Assembly: GCA_023382675.1 (NCBI GenBank)
Contig: JAHDWN010000012.1
Location: forward strand, 1-64,000
DNA length: 64,000 nucleotides
Source of the DNA: Anaerolineae bacterium
GTDB taxonomy: Bacteria > Chloroflexota > Anaerolineae > Aggregatilineales > Phototrophicaceae
Direction of reading: 5' to 3'
Below, piece by piece: positions 43,559-52,579 of the stretch. Position numbers and translations under genes: made by a program. The stretch's first letter is position 1, and every line of letters begins with the position of its first letter. The notes beneath the pieces were generated by a model. That model saw nothing but the letters and a program-made list of their open reading frames with translations, ran no database searches and was not told the origin of the DNA.

Positions 43559-43588
43559 ACCCGGCTGAGCACCTGTTTGTGGTATAGT
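43559..43588 (+). promoter_or_regulatory. Extended -10 promoter candidate for gatB
   Basis: TATAGT (43583-43588) is preceded by TG-G (43580-43582), an extended -10 box, with no clear -35. The upstream ACCCGG at 43559 recurs at the same distance before the 62.9 kb VWA gene. Confidence 0.5.
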
Positions 43589-43636
43589 TTCGGGAGATTT
43601 TCACTCATCGCCCGCTACCCGACAGGTGCAATTGCT

Positions 43637-45091
43637 ATGTCTGACTGGAAGCCGATCATCGGCTTAGAAATTCATGCCGAATTGCTCACCAAGAGCAAGA
43701 TGTTCTCCGATTGCCCGGTCGTAGACAGTGTGACCGCTGCACCGAACAGCGCCGTAGATCCCGTGTCGCTCGGCCTGCCCGGAACCCTGCCCGTGATCAA
43801 CATGCAGGCCGTCGAATATGCGATGATGGTCGGCCTGGCGCTGAATTGTGAAATTCCACCGGTGAATCAGTTCGCGCGCAAAAGCTACTTCTATCCTGAT
43901 TTGCCGAAGGGCTACCAGATCAGCCAGTATGACCGCCCGTTGTGCATCAATGGCTGGGTCGATATTGAACTGAGCAATGGGGAGACGAAGCGGATTCGTA
44001 TCCGCCGGGCGCACCTGGAAGAAGACACCGGCAAACTCACGCACATGAACGATGACAGCCTGGTGGACTACAATCGTGCTGGCGTCCCCCTTCTGGAAAT
44101 TGTCACCGAGCCGGACATCCACAGCGCCGAAGAGGCCGAAATTTACGCGCGCAAGCTCCGCAGTATTCTGCAATACCTGGGCGTCAACAGCGGAGACATG
44201 AGCAAGGGCGTGCTGCGTCTGGAAGCAAATGTCAGCGTCATGCACAAGGACGACACAGGCTTCCGCACGCGCACGGAAGTCAAGAATCTGAACAGCATTC
44301 GCAGTCTGTACCGTTCCATCGATTATGAAATCGCGCGGCAGATCAAGGCCTGGGAAAACGGAGATGGTGTGCGCCAGGCGACGATGGGGTGGGATGAAAA
44401 TCGCCAGCGCACAGTCGTCCAGCGCTACAAAGAAAGCGCCGACGAATACCGCTACTTCCCTGAACCTGATCTGCCAATCCTCGAAATCAGCCGTGAGTGG
44501 GTCGAGCAGGTGCGCGGCAAGCTGCCGGAACTGCCGGATGCCAAACGCGAGCGCTTCATGACCGAAATGGGGTTGAGCCACTACGACGCCAACATCATCA
44601 CTATCGAGCAGGCTGTCGCCCATTACTATGAGGATGCACTCGCCACAGGCGGCCAGGCCAAAACGACCGCCAATCTGCTGATCGGCAACCTGTTTGGTCT
44701 GTGTAACCGCGACGGCCTTGAACGCGAAGACATACCGACGCGCATCAGCGCTGAGAATCTCGCCAGGTTAGCGAAGCTGGTTGACGCCGGAACGATTAAC
44801 AAGAATACGGCGGCGACCCTGGTCGTGGAGATGTGGGATACGGGCGGCGATCCTGAGCGCATCGTGCAGGAAAAGGGCATGGCTCAGGTAAGCGACACCG
44901 CCGAGGTGAGCGCTGCTGTCGATGAAGCTCTGGCAGCCGCTGGTGATCTGGTCGCACGTTACGCGGCAGGCGAAGACAAACTCTTTGGGCCGATCATGGG
45001 CAAGGTGATGGGAGCGCTCAAAGGGCGCGGCAATCCACAGGTCGTCAAAGAGCTACTCGCTCAGAAGCTCGAAGCGCTGCGCAACCAATAG
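43637..45091 (+). CDS. gatB: Asp-tRNA(Asn)/Glu-tRNA(Gln) amidotransferase subunit B
   Basis: The ATG at 43637 gives 484 residues with MSDWKPIIGLEIHAELLT, the family start; the in-frame stretch upstream is non-coding in character. GatB carries the kinase and tRNA-binding site that activates mischarged Glu-tRNA(Gln), with RKSYFYPDLPKGYQISQYD and LLEIVTEPD conserved. The zinc cysteines of some GatB are missing (SDCPVVD). The C-terminal YqeY-like tail (about 340-484) is present. gatA and gatC are not in the window. Confidence 0.93.
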   Translation: MSDWKPIIGLEIHAELLTKSKMFSDCPVVDSVTAAPNSAVDPVSLGLPGTLPVINMQAVEYAMMVGLALNCEIPPVNQFARKSYFYPDLPKGYQISQYDRPLCINGWVDIELSNGETKRIRIRRAHLEEDTGKLTHMNDDSLVDYNRAGVPLLEIVTEPDIHSAEEAEIYARKLRSILQYLGVNSGDMSKGVLRLEANVSVMHKDDTGFRTRTEVKNLNSIRSLYRSIDYEIARQIKAWENGDGVRQATMGWDENRQRTVVQRYKESADEYRYFPEPDLPILEISREWVEQVRGKLPELPDAKRERFMTEMGLSHYDANIITIEQAVAHYYEDALATGGQAKTTANLLIGNLFGLCNRDGLEREDIPTRISAENLARLAKLVDAGTINKNTAATLVVEMWDTGGDPERIVQEKGMAQVSDTAEVSAAVDEALAAAGDLVARYAAGEDKLFGPIMGKVMGALKGRGNPQVVKELLAQKLEALRNQ

Positions 45092-45099
45092 CGTTTGCA

Positions 45100-45912
45100 T
45101 CAGTAGGGGCCATAGACGCTGCCCTGAGGCTGATTGTTGCCAAGCAAAGCGAACGTCTGTCCGGCACTCTCGTCAAAAATCAGCAAGCCGCCGATGAAAC
45201 GCTGGATGATGATGTTCGACGTGCTTTCTTCTGTTCGCGCGAAGCCCAATGTCTGGCGTAGACCCGGCAGCGATGCCCAAACAGCGCCAAACCCAAGTGT
45301 CGGCACGCGCAAGCCTTCCGGCGCGACGATGTCCTCTGGCGCAGGCGGCGGTGTCTGGGCGGAATACCAGTAGCGTCCAGACGGCACGCCCAGGGCGAAG
45401 GCCCAGATTTCGCCGCCGGGGATGAAGATCATGAAGCCGTTTTCGAAAAGCTGAATCGTCCCCTGGAAACTTGCCGCAGGTTCGCCTGCACAGCCCAGGG
45501 CTGCCGTGACGGCGGTTTCCGCGCGCCAATTCACCCCGAAGCGGTCATCGGGAGCGATGGCGCAACTCTGCGCCGTGACCGTTGCAGCGGTCAACGGGAC
45601 AGGTGTGACCAGGACTACAGAGTCTTGCGCGGGTTGTGGTGCTGCTGAGTCGTCGAGTTCGCCGAGAAATACGCCGATGTACGGCGTCTGTGATGGTATG
45701 AGCGTGGCGCGCGCCTGGGTTGGGAGCAGGGCGATAGCCGCAGCAGTGGCCTGGCGCTCTGCTTCACCCGGGGTTGGCGAAATTGCGACTGTCGCCAGCA
45801 ACTTTGCTTCCACGACGCCTGCAAACGGATCAGGCGTTGCGACAGGCGCTGTCTGGCAGGCGGCGGCGACCAGCGGCAAAAGAACGAGAAGTACGGCAAG
45901 ACGGCGGTTCAT
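45100..45912 (-). CDS. Lipoprotein of unknown function
   Basis: The ATG at 45912 overlaps the stop of the upstream DUF2723 gene (ATGA). The 270-residue product has a lipoprotein signal with VAAACQTAP, so Cys19 is the lipid site. The mature part has two cysteines, in QSCAIAPDD and LGCAGEPAA, an acidic, beta-rich body, and a C-terminal half with FLGELD and LGFARTEEST segments. I recognise no domain. Tight coupling suggests it works with the DUF2723 membrane protein. It converges on gatB with eight bases between the stops. Confidence 0.75.
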   Translation of the reverse strand: MNRRLAVLLVLLPLVAAACQTAPVATPDPFAGVVEAKLLATVAISPTPGEAERQATAAAIALLPTQARATLIPSQTPYIGVFLGELDDSAAPQPAQDSVVLVTPVPLTAATVTAQSCAIAPDDRFGVNWRAETAVTAALGCAGEPAASFQGTIQLFENGFMIFIPGGEIWAFALGVPSGRYWYSAQTPPPAPEDIVAPEGLRVPTLGFGAVWASLPGLRQTLGFARTEESTSNIIIQRFIGGLLIFDESAGQTFALLGNNQPQGSVYGPY

Positions 45913-47738
45913 GGACAATCCACCGGAAGTTCATAGGCGACAACGTTCTCAAAACTACCATCAGCGCGCTGTGTGTACAACCCATACGCGATGGAGGCTG
46001 CGTTGTCCAGATTCGGCAGCGCATACACATCGCGCACAATCTCACTAGCCAGCCACGTCGTCAGCGGCCGCCAGCCATAGACCGGCGCGGATTCGTCGGC
46101 CTGGTCGATCAACTCACCGTCGGCAGCCAGCAGATGCACGAACACACTCAAATCGCGCTCCGGCACTGTCGGTGAAGACCACGCGACATGCAGCAGGATC
46201 TGATTGCCGTCACAGGTAAGCTGCGCTGCGTCTGCTCCAAATGGCATATCAGCATCTCCGATCTCCGGTTTCGTCGCGATCTGCACCAGTTCGGGCGCAA
46301 CCGCGTGCAAATAGACCGGCGCGCCAAGTTTGTTCTCCCACCACGAGACAGGCTGTGCGTAAAACGTGAAAGCTGGTGTCACCAGGGGCATAGCCACCGC
46401 CAGGGCGCTAAAGTCGGCTTTGTGATCGACCAGCTTGATCGTCTGCAATTCTCCGAGAACATCGCGCGCCAGGCCGACGGCAAAATGCCGGGGGCCCCAG
46501 GCCAACATCAAGGCGCTTCCCGGTGGTGTGCTCTGGGCCAGGGCAATCGTTTCGTTACCGGCTGGGTCGTTCGTCAACGACTGAATGAAGCCCTGATTGC
46601 TGTTGAATAACACCACGCCGAAGGCCGCTGCGATCACGCCGAGGATTTCCGGAAGTGGTAGTGACACCAGACGTGGCGTGTCGATCAGCGCGTCGGCCAG
46701 CAACAGCCACCCGCTCGCCAGACTCAGCAAGACGGGCAAGATCAGCGCGGAGAGAATATCGGTGTAGAAAACATAATGGAACAGCAGCGCCACAAGCCCA
46801 TTGAGCGCCATCGTCACAGCGAAGGTGCGGCGCTCTTTGCGCATACATCCAAGCGCCAGCCCGATGACCCCGGCGACAACACCAGGGAGTGTCGCATCGG
46901 TTGCCAGCACAGTATTGACCATGCCGATGTTGGCAAACAGCGCGTCCAGCGAATCGGGTGCGCCAATAAAGCGCGCAGCCTCGCGCCCGGTAAATTGATC
47001 CCACAGGCCGGCGAGCGTCCCCGGCTCGCCATAGACCCAGGCAGCGCCGGCATTCGCGCGCAGCATCAGGTAAGCATACTGCGTGAAGCCAAGCAGCCCT
47101 AAGGCAAGACAGATCGCCAGCGTGAGCGGCAGCCTGCGCCGTAGTGCTCCCAGATCGGGGTACACAGCGAACAGCAGTGCCGGGATCATCATGGCGATTG
47201 CCCGATGATGGGCGACGCCGATCCCGCCGAGCAGTGCCAGCCAATAGAGCCGGTGTTTAATGGGCGGTTTCCACAGCGCCAGCGTCAGCAATCCAAGACC
47301 GATGAGCAGGCCAAAGGTGTAGATTTCGGCAATCACGTGATGAATCCAGACCGTGCGCATCAGGCCAAATAGAAGCACCACGATTGTGGCAAGCAAGACA
47401 CGCCCCGTCAGACGCGTTATCAGCACGTACAACAATGCCAGCGCCGCCAATCCCCAGATCAAGGAGACGGCAGCGGGCGCGGTCACAGGCGCGACACCCA
47501 ACGCCCGCAAGATGGCGACCATAGCGCTGCCAGTCATGACATAGATCGGGTAGCCTGTGGCGTGCAGTGTGCCCCAGACATTGAGGACGATCTGAGTCTC
47601 GCCTACATCGATCATGTAGTAGTGTTCGCTGCCATTCGGGATCGTTTGCAGCGTTGGCAGGTAGATAACAAACAAGATCGTCAGCAGGGCGAGGCAGGTA
47701 AGAAGAATGGGGTGGCGCGTGAGGAAGGTCTGGCTCAT
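45909..47738 (-). CDS. DUF2723 (TMEM260-like) membrane protein, GT-C type
   Basis: The ATG at 47738 gives 609 residues and a clean first membrane segment; a few upstream codons are also open. The N-terminal region has DVGETQIVLNVWGTLHATGY, the DUF2723 pattern, followed by about ten more membrane segments. TMEM260 is an O-mannosyltransferase in animals, and GT39-like enzymes transfer mannose from lipid carriers. The last 200 residues are extracytoplasmic, with a beta-sandwich feel (ILLHVAWSSP). Its stop overlaps the lipoprotein start. Confidence 0.85.
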   Translation of the reverse strand: MSQTFLTRHPILLTCLALLTILFVIYLPTLQTIPNGSEHYYMIDVGETQIVLNVWGTLHATGYPIYVMTGSAMVAILRALGVAPVTAPAAVSLIWGLAALALLYVLITRLTGRVLLATIVVLLFGLMRTVWIHHVIAEIYTFGLLIGLGLLTLALWKPPIKHRLYWLALLGGIGVAHHRAIAMMIPALLFAVYPDLGALRRRLPLTLAICLALGLLGFTQYAYLMLRANAGAAWVYGEPGTLAGLWDQFTGREAARFIGAPDSLDALFANIGMVNTVLATDATLPGVVAGVIGLALGCMRKERRTFAVTMALNGLVALLFHYVFYTDILSALILPVLLSLASGWLLLADALIDTPRLVSLPLPEILGVIAAAFGVVLFNSNQGFIQSLTNDPAGNETIALAQSTPPGSALMLAWGPRHFAVGLARDVLGELQTIKLVDHKADFSALAVAMPLVTPAFTFYAQPVSWWENKLGAPVYLHAVAPELVQIATKPEIGDADMPFGADAAQLTCDGNQILLHVAWSSPTVPERDLSVFVHLLAADGELIDQADESAPVYGWRPLTTWLASEIVRDVYALPNLDNAASIAYGLYTQRADGSFENVVAYELPVDCP

Positions 47739-47867
47739 GCGCACAACGATACCACATGCGCTGTGCATTCATCAGGCATATTTGTTTTACATCCAATACG
47801 CGATTAAACCCTTTCTCATCAACACCCGGTATAGTGTGCGGGAAGCTGAAGAGTCTGGAGGTCTGTG

Positions 47868-48347
47868 ATGCTACAAATCGGTGAACCGGCACCCGATTTC
47901 GAGTTGCCCAATCAGGATGGAAAACCCATCAAGTTAAGTGATTATCGCGGTCAGCGCGTGGTGCTTTTCGCCTTTACCAAAGCTGGCACTCCTGGCTGTA
48001 CCGCGCAGGCATGTGCCCTTCGCGATGAATTTGACGATCTGCGCGCGGCGGATGCCGTCGTGTTAACGATCAGTGCCGATTCGCAGGAGGTGTTGGCGCA
48101 TTTCAAGCGCAATCGCGATCTGCCCTACGAACTCCTGTCCGATCCGGATCACACCGTTCTCAAGGCCTGGGGAGCCTACGGGATGCCCATGCTGGGTTTG
48201 CTCAAATTGCCGATGACGGCGCATTCACTCTGGGTGATCGACGAAAACGGCATCTTGATCGACCAGAAGCTCGGCATTTCATCAAAGGCCGCGAGCCAGG
48301 CGATTCACGTTCTGGCTGCTTTGCCGCCTCTCCAGTCGCCGTCTTAA
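47868..48347 (+). CDS. Peroxiredoxin, AhpC/Bcp type
   Basis: The ATG at 47868 is behind CTGGAGG; a GTG one codon earlier is also in frame. The 159-residue protein has the peroxidatic Cys in GTPGCTAQAC, with a second Cys five residues on, as in atypical two-Cys Bcp enzymes that reduce peroxides with thioredoxin. The N-terminus IGEPAPDFELPNQDGKPI is typical. A similar gene follows after 64 bases. Confidence 0.9.
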   Translation: MLQIGEPAPDFELPNQDGKPIKLSDYRGQRVVLFAFTKAGTPGCTAQACALRDEFDDLRAADAVVLTISADSQEVLAHFKRNRDLPYELLSDPDHTVLKAWGAYGMPMLGLLKLPMTAHSLWVIDENGILIDQKLGISSKAASQAIHVLAALPPLQSPS

Positions 48348-48353
48348 ACGAAC

Positions 48354-48370
48354 GGCAGTTCGTGACTGCC
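48354..48370 (+). terminator. Small hairpin between the two peroxiredoxin genes
   Basis: GGCAGT (48354-48359) and ACTGCC (48365-48370) pair with a 5-base loop, then ATTTC. It is a weak structure, perhaps an attenuator between the genes. Confidence 0.4.
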
Positions 48371-48411
48371 ATTTCTCGATACAATCGGACTGATACACAA
48401 GGAGCTTATAG

Positions 48412-48879
48412 ATGCCCGCAATTGGCGAACTGGCACCGGATTTTGAACTGCTCAATCAGAATGGCAAGTCCGTCAAGTTGAGCGATTATCGGGGCAAGAA
48501 GGTGATTTTGTTTGCTTTCCCCAGGGCAGACACCCCCGGCTGCACCACGCAGGCGTGTGGCTTTCGCGATAGTTTGCCCAGGCTCGAACTCGACAATACC
48601 GTGGTGCTGGGTATCAGCAACGATCCGCCAGGTGACTTGCTCAAGTGGAAACAAAAAGAGAAGCTGCCCTACGATCTACTGTCCGACCCGGAGCATAAGG
48701 TTCTGGAAAGCTGGGGCGTATGGGTCGAGAAGACCAATTACGGCAAGACATACATGGGCACTGCGCGGTCGCATTGGGTCATGGATGAAGCGGGCCGCGT
48801 GATTGACGCACGCATCAATGTCAAACCAGAAGACAGCGTCCGGCTCGCTGTCGCTGCGGCCACGGGCGACGCCAGTTAA
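48412..48879 (+). CDS. bcp: Thioredoxin-dependent peroxiredoxin (Bcp type)
   Basis: The 155-residue protein is a close paralogue of the preceding one (AIGELAPDFELLNQNGKSV). It has the motif DTPGCTTQAC, the usual Bcp catalytic motif with peroxidatic and resolving Cys five residues apart, and the WGVWVEKTNYGK segment common in Bcp. It reduces hydrogen peroxide and organic peroxides. AAGGAGC lies upstream of the start. Sequence differences from its neighbour show an old duplication. Confidence 0.92.
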   Translation: MPAIGELAPDFELLNQNGKSVKLSDYRGKKVILFAFPRADTPGCTTQACGFRDSLPRLELDNTVVLGISNDPPGDLLKWKQKEKLPYDLLSDPEHKVLESWGVWVEKTNYGKTYMGTARSHWVMDEAGRVIDARINVKPEDSVRLAVAAATGDAS

Positions 48880-48929
48880 GCATCAGTATCGGCGTTGATG
48901 ACACGGGAAAGAGCGGTGCGTCGGAATGT

Positions 48930-49400
48930 TCAGGTTGCCTGGACATATTCACGGCGCACCCTTTCAGCCAAGTCGACCAGCTTGTCTTCGGTGTAAGCTG
49001 TGCCACTCAAGGTGTGATGGATGGCCGCGAAGGCCAGCCCAACGGAGTATTCGTAGCGGACTTCATCGCTTTCGCTGCCCGCTACCACCGCGTCAAACCC
49101 GCCGACATCCAGCCCATGGTTGGAGAGCAGCACGAGCATCCCCGCGCCGTAGCGCACCCAACTCGGCAAAGGGCGGCGCATCAAGGTGCGGCGTACCTTC
49201 GCGCTCTGGTAACTGAAGACCGCCCGCGAGTCGAATTCGAGGCTCGCCATGCTGAAATAATCGTCCGTGCGTCGGCTCACCGCTGCCCAGAGCGCTCGTC
49301 CAGGGGCCTGCAACACGAGTTCGGGAGTTTTATCCGGCAAAAATCGAGCAAATCCCGCCAGCAAATGTACCGGTGGATCACTCTGTGTTGAAAAAATCAC
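48930..49400 (-). CDS. Conserved hypothetical protein
   Basis: I do not recognise this 156-residue protein. It is soluble, with beta and helical parts (VHLLAGFARFLPDKTPELV; LPSWVRYGAGMLVLLSNHG) and a C-terminal helix ending KLVDLAERVRREYVQAT. No metal or active-site motif is clear. It lies between the peroxiredoxin pair and the epimerase gene, on the opposite strand. Confidence 0.6.
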   Translation of the reverse strand: MIFSTQSDPPVHLLAGFARFLPDKTPELVLQAPGRALWAAVSRRTDDYFSMASLEFDSRAVFSYQSAKVRRTLMRRPLPSWVRYGAGMLVLLSNHGLDVGGFDAVVAGSESDEVRYEYSVGLAFAAIHHTLSGTAYTEDKLVDLAERVRREYVQAT

Positions 49401-49482
49401 GCTGCCCTCGCTTCAGAGAGATGATTCTTGGCATCTTGATGCTTCTAGTTTAGCACGCCAACACACATACCAGATTGTACCT

Positions 49483-49511
49483 TTGTCGCACCTTGCCAAT
49501 TCTGTTATCAT
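49483..49511 (+). promoter_or_regulatory. Candidate promoter for the epimerase gene
   Basis: TTGTCG (49483-49488) and TATCAT (49506-49511) are separated by 17 bases; the -10 box differs from consensus at one position. The gene starts 46 bases later at 49557. Confidence 0.5.
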
Positions 49512-49556
49512 GATCGTGTCATTTATTCGTGATGCTGATCCAAAACGTTGAATTGT

Positions 49557-50534
49557 ATGAAACATGTGCTCATTACCGGCGGTGCGGGTTTCATTGGCAG
49601 TCATCTCGCCGAAGCACTATTGAATGCCGGGCAGCGCGTAACGGTCATCGATAACCTGACCACTGGCAGGTTCGAGAATATCGCTCAACTGACGCAAAAC
49701 CCTGATTTCCGGTTTGCGATTGAAGATATTCGCAACCTGACGGTCATGGACAGGTTGGTCAGTGAGTGTGACGTAATCTACCATCTGGCTGCCGCCGTCG
49801 GTGTGCAGCGGATTATCAACAGCCCGACGGAAACCATCGAAACGAACATCGGCGGCACTGAGATTGTCCTTCAAACAGCGCGCCGCTACCGCAAGAAGAC
49901 GATCATTGCCTCGACGAGCGAAGTCTACGGCAAGGGCGTTCGTTTTCCTTTTCATGAAGATGACGACACCGTTCTTGGCCCAACCATTCGCAGCCGCTGG
50001 AGCTACGCTGCGTCGAAGATGGTCGATGAGTTTCTGGCGCTGGCCTACCATAAAGAGATGAATCTCCCGGTGGTCATTGTCCGGTTGTTTAACACCGTTG
50101 GGCCACGCCAGAGTGGCCAATATGGTATGGTATTGCCGCGTTTTGTGCGTTGGGCAATCGCGGATGAAGCCATCCAGATCTACGGCGATGGCGAACAGCA
50201 GCGCTGTTTCTGCAACGTCCACGATGTTATTCGCGCCATTATCGCGCTGGCAGACGTGCCCAGTGCAGAGGGCGAAGTGTTCAATATCGGCAGCACCGAA
50301 GAAGTCACTATCCGTGCGCTGGCGCAGCGCGTTCGCGAGCGCACGAACAGTCGTTCAGAGCTGCACCATATTCCTTACGATCAGGCATATGAAACCGGGT
50401 TCGAGGACTTTCGGCGTCGTGTGCCGAGCCTCGACAAGATCTATGCTGCCATCGGTTGGAAGCCGGCGCTGTCGCTTGACGAGACGATTGATCAGATAAT
50501 TGCCTACGAACGGGAGCAAATGAATCATGCCTGA
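49557..50534 (+). CDS. NAD-dependent sugar-nucleotide epimerase/dehydratase
   Basis: The ATG at 49557 gives 325 residues starting MKHVLITGGAGFIGSHLAEA, the extended-SDR NAD motif TGGAGFIG. The active site has STSEVYGKG and Tyr/Lys in SYAASKMVDEF. The C-terminal part has the sugar-nucleotide segment (VLPRFVRWAIADEAIQIYGD). It is most like UDP-glucose 4-epimerases and UDP-glucuronate decarboxylases, making sugar donors for surface polymers. No upstream ribosome site is clear. It overlaps the next gene by eight bases. Confidence 0.9.
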   Translation: MKHVLITGGAGFIGSHLAEALLNAGQRVTVIDNLTTGRFENIAQLTQNPDFRFAIEDIRNLTVMDRLVSECDVIYHLAAAVGVQRIINSPTETIETNIGGTEIVLQTARRYRKKTIIASTSEVYGKGVRFPFHEDDDTVLGPTIRSRWSYAASKMVDEFLALAYHKEMNLPVVIVRLFNTVGPRQSGQYGMVLPRFVRWAIADEAIQIYGDGEQQRCFCNVHDVIRAIIALADVPSAEGEVFNIGSTEEVTIRALAQRVRERTNSRSELHHIPYDQAYETGFEDFRRRVPSLDKIYAAIGWKPALSLDETIDQIIAYEREQMNHA

Positions 50535-50976
50535 GATTACCCGCAAAGAACTTGCACTCGCGCTCGTGTCTGCCGGCACAAATCCACGTATGGCAGGTCT
50601 CGATCTTACGATGCTCGACATGACACGGCTCGATATGACCGGCGCTAATCTGCGCGGGGCGAGAATGCAGGGCGTCAATCTGCGCGAAGCCATTTTGCGG
50701 CTGGCGAACATCACCTATGTCGATATGACGGTGGGCAAGGCTGTCGGCTGTGATTTCGACACGGCGAATCTCACCGGTACGAATCTCACCGGCGTGGACA
50801 TGACCAGCGCCCGGTTGACGAATACCAATCTGACAGGCGTAATTCTCAATGATGCGAATCTCACCAACGCGAACATGAAGGGCGCGAACATCACCAATAT
50901 TCGCTTTAACGAGAAGACGACCTGGCCGGATGGGAAAAAAGGCAGCCAGGGCGACCCGAACAGCTATACCAAGTAG
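50527..50976 (+). CDS. Pentapeptide-repeat protein
   Basis: The 149-residue protein has about fifteen pentapeptide units of the A(N/D)LxX type (GANLRGARMQGVNLREA, then NLTGTNLTGVDMTSARLTNT), interrupted at about 55-75 by GKAVGCDFD. Such proteins fold as a right-handed quadrilateral beta-helix; some mimic DNA and inhibit gyrase, most have unknown roles. It overlaps the epimerase gene, so the two are co-transcribed. No membrane anchor is present. Confidence 0.88.
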   Translation: MPEITRKELALALVSAGTNPRMAGLDLTMLDMTRLDMTGANLRGARMQGVNLREAILRLANITYVDMTVGKAVGCDFDTANLTGTNLTGVDMTSARLTNTNLTGVILNDANLTNANMKGANITNIRFNEKTTWPDGKKGSQGDPNSYTK

Positions 50977-51123
50977 CACGAAGCTCCGCACAAGATCCAA
51001 CGCGTGATCGTGATAGACGATACGGCTATCGGGCGGCATGATGGCGCTATGGTGCTTCATGCTAAATCTACGTTAGAATGACGTTCAATCTGGGCAAACA
51101 ATAAGGAAGTCAGGATAGGTTGC

Positions 51124-52566
51124 ATGACCCTGCGTGTCTATAACGTCCTTGGGAGAGAGAAACAGGAATTTGTGCCGCTCGAGGCCGGGCGTGTAGGCAT
51201 GTATGTCTGTGGCCCGACCGTCTACGATGATCCGCACATCGGTCATGCCAAGACGTATGTCAACTTCGACGTGGTCGTGCGCTGGCTGCGCAAGAGTGGC
51301 TATGACGTGTTGTATGTGCAGAACATCACCGATGTCGGCCATCTCCTGGAATCTGGTGAAGATCGCATCCTCAAGAAGGCCGGGCAGATGCACGCGAAGC
51401 CGATGCAGATTGTCGAAACGTACACACGCAACTATTTTCAGGCCATGGACACCCTCGGTGTCACTCGGCCCGACATCTCACCACGCGCCAGCGGGCACAT
51501 CCCCGAACAGATCAAGATGATCGAGACGCTGCTGCAAAAAGGACATGCCTACGAAGTCAGCGGTAGCGTCTATTTCGATGTCACGACTGACCCCGATTAT
51601 GGCAAGCTGAGCAACCGGCGGGTTGACGATCAGGAGGGCATGGGTCGTGTTGCCGAACGGGGTGAAAAGCGCAATCCAGAAGATTTCGCGCTTTGGAAAC
51701 GCGCCGAACCGGAGCACATATTGCGCTGGGACAGCCCATGGGGCGAAGGTTTTCCCGGCTGGCACATCGAATGCTCAGCCATGGCCAGGAAATACCTCGG
51801 CCCAACCTTCGACATTCATGGTGGCGGCGTCGATAATATCTTTCCGCATAACGAGAGCGAAATCGCCCAGAGCGAATGCGCCAATGACGCGATCTTCGCG
51901 CGCTACTGGTTGCTCGTCGGCAGCCTGACCGTTGATGGCGTCAAAATGTCGAAAAGCCTGGGCAACTTCACAACCATCGAAGATGCGCTCCAGCGCCACA
52001 GCCCAGAGGTCATTCGCGCCTTTGTGCTCAGCGCCCACTACAGCAACCCGATTGATTTCAGCGATGAGGCGTTGAGTGCGGCTGCCAAAGGCTGGGAACG
52101 CATCTACAATGCCGTGCGCCTGAATCGGCGGGCGCTCAACACGGCGCAGGCGGGCGGGGATGGCAATGGCTTTCTGGCACAGCTTGAGAAGGCGAAAAGC
52201 GACTTTGCGGCGGCGATGGATGATGACTTCAACGCTCCCACAGGCATCGCAATTCTCCAGGAACTGACGCGCGAGGTGAACACGCTGCTGAACAGTGGTA
52301 TCACTGTCGCCCTGGATGTTTTGAAGGCTGTGGATGAAACCTATACGTCGCTCGCTGGCGATGTTCTGGGCATTTTACCAGCCGGGAATCGGGTTGCTGG
52401 TGATAGCAATCGGGAAGCGGCGCTGATCGATTTCCTGATCAATATCCGCGCTCAGGCACGCGCCAGCAAGAATTGGGCAGAAAGCGACCGCATCCGCGAC
52501 GAGTTAGCGAAGATGGGAATTATCCTCGAAGACCGCGCCGACGGTACGGTGTGGAAGGGGATGTAA
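51124..52566 (+). CDS. cysS: Cysteinyl-tRNA synthetase
   Basis: The 480-residue class I enzyme has the HIGH motif in [10 protein letters not shown], a zinc-binding Cys in [17 protein letters not shown] in the metal site and the KMSKSLGN motif. A C-terminal helical anticodon domain follows. Length is close to normal. It charges tRNA-Cys. The start follows AGGATAGG. rlmB begins 13 bases after its stop, so the two probably form one unit. Confidence 0.96.
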   Translation: MTLRVYNVLGREKQEFVPLEAGRVGMYVCGPTVYDDPHIGHAKTYVNFDVVVRWLRKSGYDVLYVQNITDVGHLLESGEDRILKKAGQMHAKPMQIVETYTRNYFQAMDTLGVTRPDISPRASGHIPEQIKMIETLLQKGHAYEVSGSVYFDVTTDPDYGKLSNRRVDDQEGMGRVAERGEKRNPEDFALWKRAEPEHILRWDSPWGEGFPGWHIECSAMARKYLGPTFDIHGGGVDNIFPHNESEIAQSECANDAIFARYWLLVGSLTVDGVKMSKSLGNFTTIEDALQRHSPEVIRAFVLSAHYSNPIDFSDEALSAAAKGWERIYNAVRLNRRALNTAQAGGDGNGFLAQLEKAKSDFAAAMDDDFNAPTGIAILQELTREVNTLLNSGITVALDVLKAVDETYTSLAGDVLGILPAGNRVAGDSNREAALIDFLINIRAQARASKNWAESDRIRDELAKMGIILEDRADGTVWKGM

Positions 52567-52579
52567 CGAGATAAAGATC

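Noticed and set aside
43664-44623. 319-codon frame opposite gatB
   Set aside because: gatB is unambiguous on the plus strand; the antisense frame has no family character.
47830-47835. TATAGT as a promoter for the first peroxiredoxin gene
   Set aside because: There is no TG extension and no -35 match at a workable distance; the support is too thin to list.
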